From assembly GCA_039026955.1 (NCBI GenBank), contig JBCCLH010000030.1, positions 9,600 through 73,599 of the forward strand: a stretch of DNA of 64,000 nt. The letters are read 5' to 3'. Origin of the DNA: Kordia sp039026955 (lineage in GTDB: Bacteria; Bacteroidota; Bacteroidia; Flavobacteriales; Flavobacteriaceae). The notes beneath the pieces are model-generated. The model ran no database searches. It saw nothing but the letters and a program-made list of their open reading frames with translations, and was not told where the DNA came from. The translations under genes were made by a program, and so were the position numbers. This document shows positions 35,829-44,756 of the stretch, one piece after another (the first letter of the stretch is position 1; the number at the start of each line of letters is the position of its first letter).

Positions 35829-37376
35829 TTACTTGACCTGATGAGTCGGCTTTAGCAAGTCATTAATGGTTTTCACCGGATTAAATGTGACGAGTGGCAC
35901 TTCTACAAAAACAGTATTCCAAAACGCCATACCACCATTCCACAATCCTGGCAATTCTAGCGCTTTTATTTTTTTACCGCTTTTTGATTTGGAAGCGATA
36001 AAGTAGGATTTACGGTCTACAAATTTTGTGAGATCGTATTTGTTGCCTTGATAGTCTTTGACGCCACACACAATATCCACAGGATTAAAATGCGTAGCTA
36101 ATTTTTGAATTCCTTGATGGTACTCGTTCTTTTTATCTATCTGAGCAGATTCTACAATTTGCAAGGAAACCGCACCATTTTCATGCTTTACCCAAAATGG
36201 TCCTCCGCCTGGCTCACCTTCATTCTTCACCATTCCACAAACCCGAATTGGTCGGTTTAGTTTATTGATGAGATACTCAATTTGATATTTTTGCGAATAC
36301 TTTTCAAACTCTTCACTGATTTGAACATTGAGTTTTGCATACAGGAATTTTAAAATGGTATGCAATTCTTCATCAGAAACACCATTATACAACATTTCCA
36401 TATATTTAAATGCTTGTTTTTGTAGTGAAATAAGCTTTCCTGCTAAGATTTTTTTATAGCGTGATATTTCTTCCGAATAGGTATTGGTCACTACATTATC
36501 AATGTTTTTAATGAAAATTAAATCCGCATCAATCGCATTGAGATTTTGAATCAACGCGCCGTGTCCACCTGGACGAAAGACGAGATTTCCTGCCGCATCC
36601 AACACAAGTCTGTTTTTCTGATCGACCGCAATGGTATCTGTTTCTTGCGATTGATACGAATATGAAATTTCAAAATCGCATCCTGTTTTTGCTTTGATCA
36701 GTGGAAGAATTTTGTGCTCTGTTGCTTTAAATTTGTCATAATGCTGTTCGGAAATGGTAAAATGTAACTTCGCTTTTCCATCTCTACTCGCGTAACTCGC
36801 TGCTTCAAATAAATGTTCGCGAAATGGTGTAGAGAGATGACTTTTATATTTGTGAAATGGTAGTAATCCTTTCGGATAGTTTCCGTAATTCAAACCAGTT
36901 TCTGCTAAAAGTGTATGTACAAAATCGCGATTGAATTCGTCCGGTTGTTTGATGCGATCTAACTCTGTTTTTTGCATCACTTTCAATACCTCATCATAAA
37001 AAGGAAACTTCTCCAATCCGATAAAGAAGAGTCGAATTTCTGGTTCTTTTTGTTTATTGATATACGAATTAATGGAATCTTTTTTAGGATTGTAATTCTC
37101 TAGAAACTTGTATAAGAATTTAAACATGCGCGTCGCAGCACCGGAAGCAGGCGTGAATTTGATGATTTCTAAGTCAGCACTTGCTGTGTGATAGATTTCA
37201 ATATACTCGTTTTCCTCTGTTTTTGTAAATTTTAAAATTCCGCTTTCAATACTCGCATGTTGTGTAATATCTGCATGCGGAATCTTTTTATCAAATTTGT
37301 TTAGCTGTTCTTCTATTTGGGACAACGTAAGTCCTTTAGCTGTTATTTGCTCGGTATGTTTTTTTGAAAAGTTCAA
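35829..37376 (-). CDS. DUF4301 family protein, 515 aa
   Basis: It has KGLLPFHKY and RPGGHGALIQNLN blocks, with TPASGAATRM near the front. These recall sugar-nucleotide pyrophosphorylase folds, and the whole fits DUF4301. A nucleotidyltransferase activity is plausible but not established. There is no signal peptide, so it is cytoplasmic. Its start overlaps the end of the P-loop kinase gene by 4 bp, so it belongs to the same operon as that kinase and the PnuC-type permease. Confidence 0.85.
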   Translation of the reverse strand: MNFSKKHTEQITAKGLTLSQIEEQLNKFDKKIPHADITQHASIESGILKFTKTEENEYIEIYHTASADLEIIKFTPASGAATRMFKFLYKFLENYNPKKDSINSYINKQKEPEIRLFFIGLEKFPFYDEVLKVMQKTELDRIKQPDEFNRDFVHTLLAETGLNYGNYPKGLLPFHKYKSHLSTPFREHLFEAASYASRDGKAKLHFTISEQHYDKFKATEHKILPLIKAKTGCDFEISYSYQSQETDTIAVDQKNRLVLDAAGNLVFRPGGHGALIQNLNAIDADLIFIKNIDNVVTNTYSEEISRYKKILAGKLISLQKQAFKYMEMLYNGVSDEELHTILKFLYAKLNVQISEEFEKYSQKYQIEYLINKLNRPIRVCGMVKNEGEPGGGPFWVKHENGAVSLQIVESAQIDKKNEYHQGIQKLATHFNPVDIVCGVKDYQGNKYDLTKFVDRKSYFIASKSKSGKKIKALELPGLWNGGMAFWNTVFVEVPLVTFNPVKTINDLLKPTHQVK

Positions 37377-37930
37377 TGGTTTTCTAGCAATTTATCTATT
37401 GTTTCCACAGCTTTTTGGAAACGCGTTTCCAAGTCGCCTTTCAACACTAGGTAAGGTTGATTATAGGTTTGTAAGGTTTGCTGAAATGCTGAAAAAGATG
37501 CTGCTCGTTTGTGAGGCAAATCTCGTATGCCATCAGCTTCCCAAGGTGTATCAATATAAGTTAAAAAATAGAAATTTGCAGTACTTTTCGCTACATATTT
37601 TTTTAGGATTTCACTTTTGAATTTGGGATAGTAAATTCGTGCATAAGTATCGGTTTGTAAAATATCAGTATCGCAAATCAGCAGGTTACTTTTTGCGGCT
37701 TGACACTCCAAACGCAACTGTCCTTTCGCAATCGGAATTACATCTTTTGAAGTGAGTGCTTCGCCGTTTTGCGCCTTTTCTTCAGCATAGATTCGCGCAT
37801 ATTCAGGAATATATGTTGCCTTGTAATGCGTTGCTAATTGCTGCGCAAGCGTTGTTTTTCCTGTAGATTCAGGTCCAAAAACGACTATTTTGATTCGACT
37901 TCCTTGTTGCTGTTCAATACTTTTCTCCAT
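37373..37930 (-). CDS. NadR-like P-loop kinase, 185 aa
   Basis: The Walker A motif FGPESTGKTTLAQQL is near the N-terminus, followed by EYARIYAEE and LLICDTDILQT. These match the AAA/NadR-type ribosylnicotinamide kinase family. I chose ATG at 37930, since the longer frame overlaps the permease extensively. It overlaps the PnuC-type gene by 46 bp. Coupling to a PnuC-type importer would trap a vitamin by phosphorylation. The substrate could be nicotinamide riboside or thiamine; the thiamine-linked neighbours make the second worth testing. Confidence 0.8.
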   Translation of the reverse strand: MEKSIEQQQGSRIKIVVFGPESTGKTTLAQQLATHYKATYIPEYARIYAEEKAQNGEALTSKDVIPIAKGQLRLECQAAKSNLLICDTDILQTDTYARIYYPKFKSEILKKYVAKSTANFYFLTYIDTPWEADGIRDLPHKRAASFSAFQQTLQTYNQPYLVLKGDLETRFQKAVETIDKLLENH

Positions 37931-38589
37931 GCGATGTATCCAAAGATGGCTAAAATTAAGAAAATTGTGAATTGAATCGCCGTAAAACCAAGTCCTTTTA
38001 CAAGATACAGTGGCACTGAAATTAGATTTCCGAAAATCCAAAACGTCCAGTTTTCAATTTTTTTAAGCGCCATTAACCACATTCCCGAAAAGAAAACGCC
38101 TGTGGTAAAAATATCGAGATAGGGCGTAATTTCCTTGATTTCTTCAATAGAACCGAAATGCGAGAAGAAGAAATCAATGGTTTCTGATACGTTCATGTGC
38201 ACATCTATTTTTTCAACTTGAATGTATACGACATACGTAAACGCTGCTGTGAACAGAAAAATTCCAAGGGTAATTAATTTCTGTAAAAAGTTGGTTCGCG
38301 AAATTTCCAGTTTCACATCTTCCCGAATGCGTGTCCACATGTACCATCCATAAATACTCATGATGGAGTAATATACGTTGATGATCATATCGCCATACAA
38401 TTCAAATTCTTCACACAGATAGATATAAATTATCGTACTAATGATTCCCGTAGGATAGACCCAAATTTTTTCTTGCTTGGCAAACCACACACTCGCAATT
38501 CCAAAACTCGCAGCCAAAATTTCCAATACGACATTTAACCAATAGGCACCTTGATAGGGTTCTATTAAAAAATCAAAAAACTGGCTCAT
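37885..38589 (-). CDS. pnuC: PnuC-type vitamin transporter, 234 aa
   Basis: It has seven or so hydrophobic segments and the family's aromatic membrane motifs (VYPTGIISTIIYIYLC, YYSIMSIYGWYMW, ENWTFWIFGNLISVPLYL). PnuC permeases carry nicotinamide riboside; the PnuT branch in Bacteroidota carries thiamine. It overlaps a thiamine-binding-like gene upstream and a P-loop kinase downstream. Together with the TPP-regulated receptor nearby, this favours thiamine. The symbol is the family name only; the substrate is not settled. Confidence 0.85.
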   Translation of the reverse strand: MSQFFDFLIEPYQGAYWLNVVLEILAASFGIASVWFAKQEKIWVYPTGIISTIIYIYLCEEFELYGDMIINVYYSIMSIYGWYMWTRIREDVKLEISRTNFLQKLITLGIFLFTAAFTYVVYIQVEKIDVHMNVSETIDFFFSHFGSIEEIKEITPYLDIFTTGVFFSGMWLMALKKIENWTFWIFGNLISVPLYLVKGLGFTAIQFTIFLILAIFGYIAWRKVLNSNKEVESK

Positions 38590-38833
38590 AGTTGCTTCGA
38601 TCGGATTTTACAATTTTCATCGTCAATAGAATATTTTCCTCTTTTTCAAATGCGGTTTTTATTTCGGAAGTCAATAGCTTCATGATTCCGTTATAATCAC
38701 CATAAATTTGTGTGCTCAACGGATTTTCCAAAACGGTATATTCGGAAGCTCTGAGCTTTTTGATAAAGTTGATAATTGGCGTTTCAAAATCGTCTTGCAA
38801 AGGCGTCAGTGTGAGTTCTACTGAGATGTTCAT
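38573..38833 (-). CDS. Thiamine-binding-like small protein (MTH1187/YkoF type), 86 aa
   Basis: The sequence begins with a SVELTLTPLQDDF strand and includes NPLSTQIYGDYNGIMKLLTSEI. This matches the small ferredoxin-like-fold thiamine-binding family. It is cytoplasmic. Its end overlaps the start of the PnuC-type gene by 17 bp, so it heads the operon. It may sequester or sense thiamine. A G-rich repeat tract sits right at its start. Confidence 0.65.
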   Translation of the reverse strand: MNISVELTLTPLQDDFETPIINFIKKLRASEYTVLENPLSTQIYGDYNGIMKLLTSEIKTAFEKEENILLTMKIVKSDRSNYEPVF

Positions 38834-38834
38834 T

Positions 38835-38870
38835 TGTTGGGTGTTGGGTTTTAGGTGTTGGGTTTTGGTT
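38835..38870 (+). repeat. TTGGGTTTT-type G-rich repeat, second tract
   Basis: Units of the form GGTGTTGGGTTTT are repeated immediately upstream of the thiamine-binding-like gene. Similar units occur at 31242-31280. Confidence 0.6.
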
Positions 38871-39106
38871 GTAAAATTACTTTTTCATTTTGTATTTTGC
38901 GGTTTTACATTTTATATTTTGATTTGTTTGTTGCCGGTTGCTGCTTTACTTTACTTGTTGTTTCGAAGTGTAAACTTATAAACCTATAAACTTTTAAACT
39001 TCTTTTTTTTTGTCTTTTTGTTGATTTGTTGATTTGTTTTTACTATTTAGGGACGCTGAGCTTGTCGAAGTGTCAATTTAAAATTCAACATTCATAATTT
39101 AACATT

Positions 39107-39862
39107 TTAATTCCGTTCTTTGGTAATTTCTAAAACTTCATTCCTTAATTCCGACAAGAACGCTTCGTTTTGTTCAAATGCAGTTCCGATGACTACCAAG
39201 TCAGCTCCTGAATCGAAGGCTGCGTTGAGTTGTGTTTTGGAACGAATGCCGCCACCAACAATTAATGGAATTTGTAATTTTCTTGAAACTTCTTGTATGA
39301 TTTCGGATTTGATCGCTTTTTGTGCGCCACTTCCTGCTTCTAGATAGATCAGTTTTTTTCCAGAAAATTGTCCCGCTAAGGCTGTGTGTAGAATCATGTT
39401 TGTGTTTTCTTGTGAAAGTGGCTGCGTTTCACTCACACGTTGTACCGCCGTTTCTATGCCACCATCAATTAAAATATAGCCAGTGGGAATGATTTCTAAA
39501 CTGGTGTCGATCAATTTTTCTACTGATTGCACTTGTTGCTCAATTAAATATTTCGGATTTCTTCCAGAAAGCAACGACAAAAATAAAATTCCATCGGCTG
39601 CTTCTGTGATTTGCTCGTGACTTCCTGGGAAAATCAACACAGGCAAGTGTGTATATTGTTTGATCGTTTTTACAACCAACTCCATTTTACGTTCTGCATC
39701 GGTGCTTCCTCCTACAAAAACGTGAGTTATGATAGATTCGTGTACTTTTTTGAAAAATGCTGGAATATGAGCGACAATTATCTTTTCAGGATCAATCAAT
39801 ACTGCCAATAGTTTTTGATTGCCTTTTTTTGCTTCAATGATATGTTGATATAGTTCTTGCAT
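39107..39862 (-). CDS. Geranylgeranylglyceryl phosphate synthase (PcrB/GGGPS), 251 aa
   Basis: The TIM-barrel motifs of the family are present: LIDPEK, VFVGGSTDAE, LIFPGSHEQI, FLSLLSGRNP, YLEAGSGAQ and IVGGGIRSK. The enzyme joins glycerol-1-phosphate to a polyprenyl diphosphate; homologues are widespread in Bacteroidota. It is a cytoplasmic or membrane-edge protein. I chose ATG at 39862; a GTG at 39868 is an alternative. The stop of the phosphopantetheinyl transferase is adjacent, so the two are probably co-transcribed. Confidence 0.92.
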   Translation of the reverse strand: MQELYQHIIEAKKGNQKLLAVLIDPEKIIVAHIPAFFKKVHESIITHVFVGGSTDAERKMELVVKTIKQYTHLPVLIFPGSHEQITEAADGILFLSLLSGRNPKYLIEQQVQSVEKLIDTSLEIIPTGYILIDGGIETAVQRVSETQPLSQENTNMILHTALAGQFSGKKLIYLEAGSGAQKAIKSEIIQEVSRKLQIPLIVGGGIRSKTQLNAAFDSGADLVVIGTAFEQNEAFLSELRNEVLEITKERN

Positions 39863-39868
39863 GCTCAC

Positions 39869-40507
39869 TTAACGGCTTTCTTCTAGTGCATATACACAGG
39901 TAAATCCTTCAAATTCTAAAAAATCTAACGAATAGGTGGCGGTTTCTTGTCCGTAATACACAATTCCTTTGGTGTGCGAAGCATCCATCGAAAAATCGTT
40001 TATATCAATATTTTTTAAAAAGCTCAATCCTTTTTCGGCATAGACTTTATAGATCGATTCTTTTCCGCCCCAAACAATGGTCAACTTTCGTACCAAGGCT
40101 TCATGATTGGCAATGGTTCGGTATTCTCGCAACGGTGTGAATTTGTGTGCGATGCGTAAAATTTTATCACGCTGCTTTTCAATATCAATTCCCACAGGAA
40201 TCGTATCGCTCACAATAATGGCAGAAAATTGAAATGAATGCGTGATCGAAATGTGTTTTCCATCTCTCAAATGCGGTTTTCCTTTCTCATCGTAAAAAAG
40301 ATCAAAATCGGTATAACCACATTCCGCCAACAAGTGACGCACACTTAAAAAACCACGCTGATGAATCTCGGAGCGCATCCCGTCTAATCGTGCTTGACAG
40401 TAATCTGTAAGTTTAATATCACGATTTAATGTTTCAAAAGACTCTTCTATCTTCCAAATCAGCACTTTAGTATCTGCATTTATGGTTATTGTTTTGTAAA
40501 GAGCCAT
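39869..40507 (-). CDS. 4'-phosphopantetheinyl transferase (Sfp-like), 212 aa
   Basis: The core motifs VGIDIE and WGGKESIYK, with ISITHS ahead of them, are diagnostic. The enzyme moves phosphopantetheine from CoA to a Ser of carrier proteins in fatty-acid, polyketide or peptide synthesis. The 212-aa length fits Sfp-type rather than short AcpS enzymes. It is the first gene of a pair with GGGP synthase and diverges from ahcY. No carrier-protein cluster is in the window. Confidence 0.95.
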   Translation of the reverse strand: MALYKTITINADTKVLIWKIEESFETLNRDIKLTDYCQARLDGMRSEIHQRGFLSVRHLLAECGYTDFDLFYDEKGKPHLRDGKHISITHSFQFSAIIVSDTIPVGIDIEKQRDKILRIAHKFTPLREYRTIANHEALVRKLTIVWGGKESIYKVYAEKGLSFLKNIDINDFSMDASHTKGIVYYGQETATYSLDFLEFEGFTCVYALEESR

Positions 40508-40529
40508 TATAATATTAAAAAGTTATTTA

Positions 40530-40537
40530 GTACCTTT
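40530..40537 (+). promoter_or_regulatory. -7 promoter box TACCTTTG for ahcY
   Basis: A perfect TAnnTTTG lies about 110 bp upstream of the ahcY ATG. There is no clear -33 TTG, so the assignment is tentative. Confidence 0.4.
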
Positions 40538-40647
40538 GCACTCGCAAAGTTTTGACCGTGTAATTTTTACAGTTAAAATGTGCAGCGAATTTAAACATAT
40601 TTTAGGTCACAAACCATAATTATTCAAACTATAAAAAAAGAAAAAGT

Positions 40648-41964
40648 ATGAGTACAAAATCAGTTCCTTACGTAGCATATAAAGTTAAAGATATTTCTTT
40701 AGCAGCATGGGGAAGAAAAGAGATCGAGTTAGCCGAAGCTGAAATGCCAGGACTCATGAGTCTTCGTGAAGAATATAAAGATGAGCAACCATTAAAAGGT
40801 GCGCGTATTGCAGGTTGTTTACACATGACTATCCAAACTGCTGTGTTGATTGAGACTTTAGTTGCTTTAGGAGCAGAAGTTACTTGGAGTTCTTGTAACA
40901 TCTTCTCTACGCAGGATCAAGCGGCGGCGGCAATTGCTGAAGCTGGAATTCCAGTATACGCTTGGAAAGGAATGAACGAAGAAGAATTTGATTGGTGTAT
41001 TGAGCAAACTTTATTCTTCGGAGAAGAGCGCCAACCATTGAATATGATTTTAGATGATGGTGGTGATTTGACAAATATGGTTTTAGATCGTTACCCAGAA
41101 TTGGTTGAAGGCATCAACGGATTGTCTGAAGAAACAACGACTGGAGTTCACAGATTGTACGAACGTATGAAGAATGGTACGTTACCAATGCCTGCGATCA
41201 ACATTAACGACTCTGTAACGAAGTCGAAGTTTGATAACAAGTATGGATGTAGAGAAAGTGCTGTAGATGCAATTCGTCGTGCGACTGACGTCATGTTAGC
41301 TGGAAAAAGAGTAGTTGTTTGTGGATACGGAGATGTTGGAAAAGGTACTGCAGCTTCTTTCCGTGGAGCAGGTTCTATTGTGACTGTGACTGAGATTGAC
41401 CCAATTTGTGCATTGCAAGCAGCTATGGACGGTTTTGAAGTGAAGAAATTAGAGAATGTTGTTGGAAAAGCAGATGTTGTTATCACGACAACTGGAAACA
41501 AAGACATCGTTGTTGGAAAGCACTTTGAAGCTATGAAAGACAAGACAATTGTTTGTAACATTGGACACTTTGACAACGAGATAGATGTTGCTTGGTTAAA
41601 CAACAATCACGGAAATACAAAAGTTGAAATCAAACCTCAAGTTGATAAATATACGGTAAACGGAAAAGACATCATCTTATTAGCAGAAGGTCGTTTGGTA
41701 AACTTAGGATGTGCAACAGGTCACCCAAGTTTCGTAATGAGTAATTCATTCACAAACCAAACATTAGCGCAAATCGAGCTTTGGAACAACATTGAAAAGT
41801 ACGAAAACAAAGTATACATGTTACCAAAACACTTAGATGAAAAAGTAGCGCGTTTACACTTAGCAAAAATCGGAGTTGAGTTGGAAGAACTTTCACAAGA
41901 TCAAGCGGAGTACATTGGTGTAACGGTTGAAGGACCATTTAAGCCAGAATACTACAGATACTAA
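40648..41964 (+). CDS. ahcY: Adenosylhomocysteinase
   Basis: The enzyme splits S-adenosylhomocysteine to adenosine and homocysteine, relieving inhibition of methyltransferases. The NAD-binding Rossmann motif VVCGYGDVGKG, the block LTNMVLDRYPE and the C-terminal KPEYYRY signature are all present. The 438-aa length is normal for the family. It is monocistronic and ends in a strong terminator at 41987-42020. The box at 40530-40537 may be its promoter. Codon use is notably cleaner than that of the neighbouring accessory genes, as expected for a highly expressed gene. Confidence 0.98.
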   Translation: MSTKSVPYVAYKVKDISLAAWGRKEIELAEAEMPGLMSLREEYKDEQPLKGARIAGCLHMTIQTAVLIETLVALGAEVTWSSCNIFSTQDQAAAAIAEAGIPVYAWKGMNEEEFDWCIEQTLFFGEERQPLNMILDDGGDLTNMVLDRYPELVEGINGLSEETTTGVHRLYERMKNGTLPMPAININDSVTKSKFDNKYGCRESAVDAIRRATDVMLAGKRVVVCGYGDVGKGTAASFRGAGSIVTVTEIDPICALQAAMDGFEVKKLENVVGKADVVITTTGNKDIVVGKHFEAMKDKTIVCNIGHFDNEIDVAWLNNNHGNTKVEIKPQVDKYTVNGKDIILLAEGRLVNLGCATGHPSFVMSNSFTNQTLAQIELWNNIEKYENKVYMLPKHLDEKVARLHLAKIGVELEELSQDQAEYIGVTVEGPFKPEYYRY

Positions 41965-41986
41965 GAAATAATCATTTTATAATACC

Positions 41987-42020
41987 AGAAAGCCTTTTAT
42001 CGTTTGATAAAAGGCTTTCT
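41987..42020 (+). terminator. Terminator after ahcY
   Basis: AGAAAGCCTTTTATC and its exact complement form a 15-bp stem with a GTTT loop, 22 bp after the ahcY stop. The stem is strong. Confidence 0.9.
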
Positions 42021-42062
42021 TCATATTAGACCAAAATAATTATAAGCTTTATGTTTAATATA

Positions 42063-42224
42063 ATACCAAATCTACTATAAAATCCAACATATAAACTCGT
42101 TCATTTGGCATTCTAACACCTTGCAAATCCTTTCCGTAGCTATGGCTATGCAAAGCATCCGCGGCGTTTTATAATGCCAAAGCAACTTCGCTTCTAAAGT
42201 CGCATTTTATAGTAGATTTGGTAT
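42063..42224. repeat. MITE-like palindromic repeat family 2, copy 2
   Basis: This 162-bp element has perfect 21-bp inverted repeats (ATACCAAATCTACTATAAAA plus T). Its ends differ from those of copy 1 (34775-34935) but remain self-complementary. The interior matches copy 1. The right edge holds TAGATTTG (42213-42220), 17 bp before the ATG of the next peptide gene. Confidence 0.88.
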
Positions 42225-42236
42225 AAAAGTAAGAAT

Positions 42237-42371
42237 ATGGATAAAACAGAAAAGAAAATCAAGTTCAAAAAAGTTAGCATTGCACAATTAAATGCCATAA
42301 ATGGCGGAGGAAACCTCAGTACTTCTGAAACAAACTCATTATCAGACACATACACCCTCATTGATTGTTAG
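42237..42371 (+). CDS. Short GG-leader peptide, 44 aa
   Basis: A Lys-rich leader (KTEKKIKFKKVSIAQLNAI) ends in NGGG near residue 25. The core of about 19 residues is Ser/Thr-rich with one Cys at the last position. It starts 12 bp after the family 2 repeat and ends before a terminator at 42394-42431. The TPR-AraC regulator follows. The many Ser/Thr and single Cys could suit a modified or signalling peptide, but no enzyme for this is adjacent. Confidence 0.65.
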   Translation: MDKTEKKIKFKKVSIAQLNAINGGGNLSTSETNSLSDTYTLIDC

Positions 42372-42393
42372 TAGAATTGAAGAGTATATAATT

Positions 42394-42431
42394 ACAAACC
42401 CTTTTTGTAAACATTAAAGGGTTTGTTTTTT
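42394..42431 (+). terminator. Terminator after the 44-aa peptide gene
   Basis: ACAAACCCTT pairs with AAGGGTTTGT, followed by T7. It is a compact intrinsic terminator before the regulator gene. Confidence 0.82.
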
Positions 42432-42506
42432 TAGTATCTTAGGGTAACGCAACCTCAATGTGTATAACTATCATATATCAAACACATTTGCCAAAACTGC
42501 AACCAC

Positions 42507-44192
42507 ATGAATCTACGTTACTCTTTTTTAGTATGCTTTCTATTATTTTTTACGGGAAGTTTGAGTTCTCAAGAAAAAGATTCACTTGCTGTACTTAGTT
42601 ATCAAACGTTGAAAGATCGCTATCAAGAATTCACGTATTCGAATCCTAAAATTGCACAAACGTATGCAGATGCTTTGATACAAAAAGCAACCGATGAAGG
42701 AAATTTGCTGGAGAAATATGAAGCCTTTTTGTTAAAATCTTCTTCCGAAAGCTATTTTGATGATATGAAATTGTCCTTGCGGTATATTGACTCTTGTATT
42801 TCGTATGCCACTTCACAAAAAGATAGTATATTATTGATCAGAGCGTTGAGTCACAAAGGAAAAACCTATTACAAGTTTGGAAAATATGACGATGCACTCA
42901 CCTACTATTTGCAATTGGATTCCTTAGCACGAGAAACCAAAAATGTCCGTTATCAAATTTATTCCAATCACAGCATTGGTTCCACAAAAAATGTCTTGGG
43001 CGATCATATAGGCGCTACCGAATTGTTCTTAAAAAATAAAGAAATTATTGCACCAATTCTGGAAGAAAAAAAGTATCACACACTCTACATCAATACATTG
43101 ATTGGACTCAGCTCTGCCTATACCTACTTTGATGTAGATGCCGCCGCTGCAATTTTACCAGAACTGAGATCTTTAAGTATCGAAAAGAAGGATATGGACG
43201 CTTTGAGCTACTGTTATACCTTGCAGGGAATTGTAGAGTATAAACGACAAGAATACGACAAAGCACTCGCCGTTTTAGCGCAAGCAGACAGTTTGGTTTC
43301 TTCCTTGGGAAATAAGCGAAGTTTATATCCGATATATCGCTTTCGCGGGAAGAGTTATTATGAAAAGCAGCTATTTCCAGAAGCAATTATTGCTTTTGAA
43401 AACATTAAAATCTTGCAAAAAGACATTGAATTTGATGATTTTCAGTTTCGAGAAGTTCTTTCTTTATTAGCCAACAGTTATGAGCAAATTGACAGCACGG
43501 CAAAAGCTTTAGAAAATTATCGTTTGGCACATAAGTATTCGCATACGGATACTGTGCAAAAAGCGATTCGATATACTATTTTAAAGGAATACGATACCAA
43601 AACACTCGAAAGTAAGATTGAAACTTTAAAACTCAAATCGAATCAAAAACAACGACAAAATACTTCACTTTGGGTCGTTTCTGCTGGATTGCTAGTTGCC
43701 TTTGTCATTTTATTTTGGATTTATAAAAAGCAGCAACGCGACAACAAGAAAAAGTTTGACAATTTACTGCAAAATATAGTTACCGAACCTGAAAAAGAAG
43801 AAACTTCTGAAGCTCAAAACAAGTTTCAAATCTCGGATGAAAAAATCGCTAAAATTCTCCGCGGATTGGAAAAGTTTGAAAAATCTGAAGCGTTTTTACA
43901 GCAAAATACAAGTCTGGTAACTGTTGCCAAAAAATTGAATACCAATACGACCTATTTATCTCAAATTGTAAACGAGCAAAAAGGTGTTACCTTTAAAAAT
44001 TACATTACCGAGTTACGCATCAATTATGTACTTCATAAACTAAAAAACGACAAAGTGTTACGTTCGTATAGTGTGAATGCCATTGCGAAAGAATTAGGCT
44101 TTAAGAGTGAAGGTGCATTTTCGAGAGCATTTAAAAAACAAACGGGAATATATCCTTCCTATTTTATTAAAAATCTTACCTCTATTTTATAA
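42507..44192 (+). CDS. TPR-transmembrane-AraC regulator, 561 aa
   Basis: A signal peptide (ending SLSSQ) leads into periplasmic TPR-like helical repeats to about residue 370. A single membrane helix follows (about 388-408, LLVAFVILFWIY). The cytoplasmic part carries an AraC-type double HTH (about 450-561, with SVNAIAKELGFKSEGAFSRA and KKQTGIYPSYF). The protein can thus sense outside and bind DNA inside. It is a paralog of 50604-52301. Four GG-leader peptide genes follow within 1.1 kb, and one lies upstream, so they are the likely targets or ligands. Confidence 0.9.
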   Translation: MNLRYSFLVCFLLFFTGSLSSQEKDSLAVLSYQTLKDRYQEFTYSNPKIAQTYADALIQKATDEGNLLEKYEAFLLKSSSESYFDDMKLSLRYIDSCISYATSQKDSILLIRALSHKGKTYYKFGKYDDALTYYLQLDSLARETKNVRYQIYSNHSIGSTKNVLGDHIGATELFLKNKEIIAPILEEKKYHTLYINTLIGLSSAYTYFDVDAAAAILPELRSLSIEKKDMDALSYCYTLQGIVEYKRQEYDKALAVLAQADSLVSSLGNKRSLYPIYRFRGKSYYEKQLFPEAIIAFENIKILQKDIEFDDFQFREVLSLLANSYEQIDSTAKALENYRLAHKYSHTDTVQKAIRYTILKEYDTKTLESKIETLKLKSNQKQRQNTSLWVVSAGLLVAFVILFWIYKKQQRDNKKKFDNLLQNIVTEPEKEETSEAQNKFQISDEKIAKILRGLEKFEKSEAFLQQNTSLVTVAKKLNTNTTYLSQIVNEQKGVTFKNYITELRINYVLHKLKNDKVLRSYSVNAIAKELGFKSEGAFSRAFKKQTGIYPSYFIKNLTSIL

Positions 44193-44268
44193 AATAAACG
44201 TAGTAATTTTTCTTCTAAACCTACGTATTATCTAATTTTAGACTTATTCACCTACATAAAACTTAACT

Positions 44269-44445
44269 ATGAAAAAACAGAAATTTACTTCAACTTCTTT
44301 GAAACTAAAAAGAACAAATATTGTAAACCTTACGCTTTTGGGTGGGAAAAAGCCAGCAAAAACAGATGAAACACATTGTTGTTCAAAACCGCCTGTGTGC
44401 GAACATACAGTAACCACGAGACCTGATAGCCTCGCAGATCAATAA
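44269..44445 (+). CDS. GG-leader peptide, 58 aa
   Basis: The leader (KKQKFTSTSLKLKRTNIVNL) ends in LLGG at about residue 26. The core has three Cys (THCCSKPPVC) and a Thr/Ser-rich tail. It begins 76 bp after the regulator stop, in the same direction. It is too short to be prominent in routine gene calls but fits the local family in leader pattern and position. Processing at GG is inferred. Confidence 0.65.
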   Translation: MKKQKFTSTSLKLKRTNIVNLTLLGGKKPAKTDETHCCSKPPVCEHTVTTRPDSLADQ

Positions 44446-44566
44446 ACAATCTGTATGCGACAGCCTTTTGATACTACCTTTATTTTATAAAATGGATTCT
44501 ACTTTAATTGTGTGATTGACGTTACGATTCTAACTTCATTGAATTAATTAATCTAAAATAATCATT

Positions 44567-44725
44567 ATGAAGAAAAAGAATTTCAAATCATTAAAGGTTC
44601 GCAGAACAGTAGTTTCTAATTTAAAAACTGACATCATTAAAGGTGGAGCTAGCGGATATAAGTATAGTTGTCCGCGTTGCTATACCGATGATGAAGTTAT
44701 ATGTGAACAAAGAACAAGAAGCTAA
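44567..44725 (+). CDS. GG-leader peptide, 52 aa
   Basis: The leader (KKKNFKSLKVRRTVVSNL) ends in IIKGG near residue 27. The core (ASGYKYSCPRCYTDDEV, then one more Cys) has a CxxC pair that could form a disulfide or bind metal. It is second in a run of four peptide genes after the regulator, with about 120 bp before and 31 bp after. Confidence 0.68.
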   Translation: MKKKNFKSLKVRRTVVSNLKTDIIKGGASGYKYSCPRCYTDDEVICEQRTRS

Positions 44726-44756
44726 TTTTTATAAATAACCATTAAAAACAACAGTC

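Noticed and set aside
40510..40647. SAH or SAM riboswitch before ahcY
   Set aside because: No conserved aptamer core is visible in the short leader.
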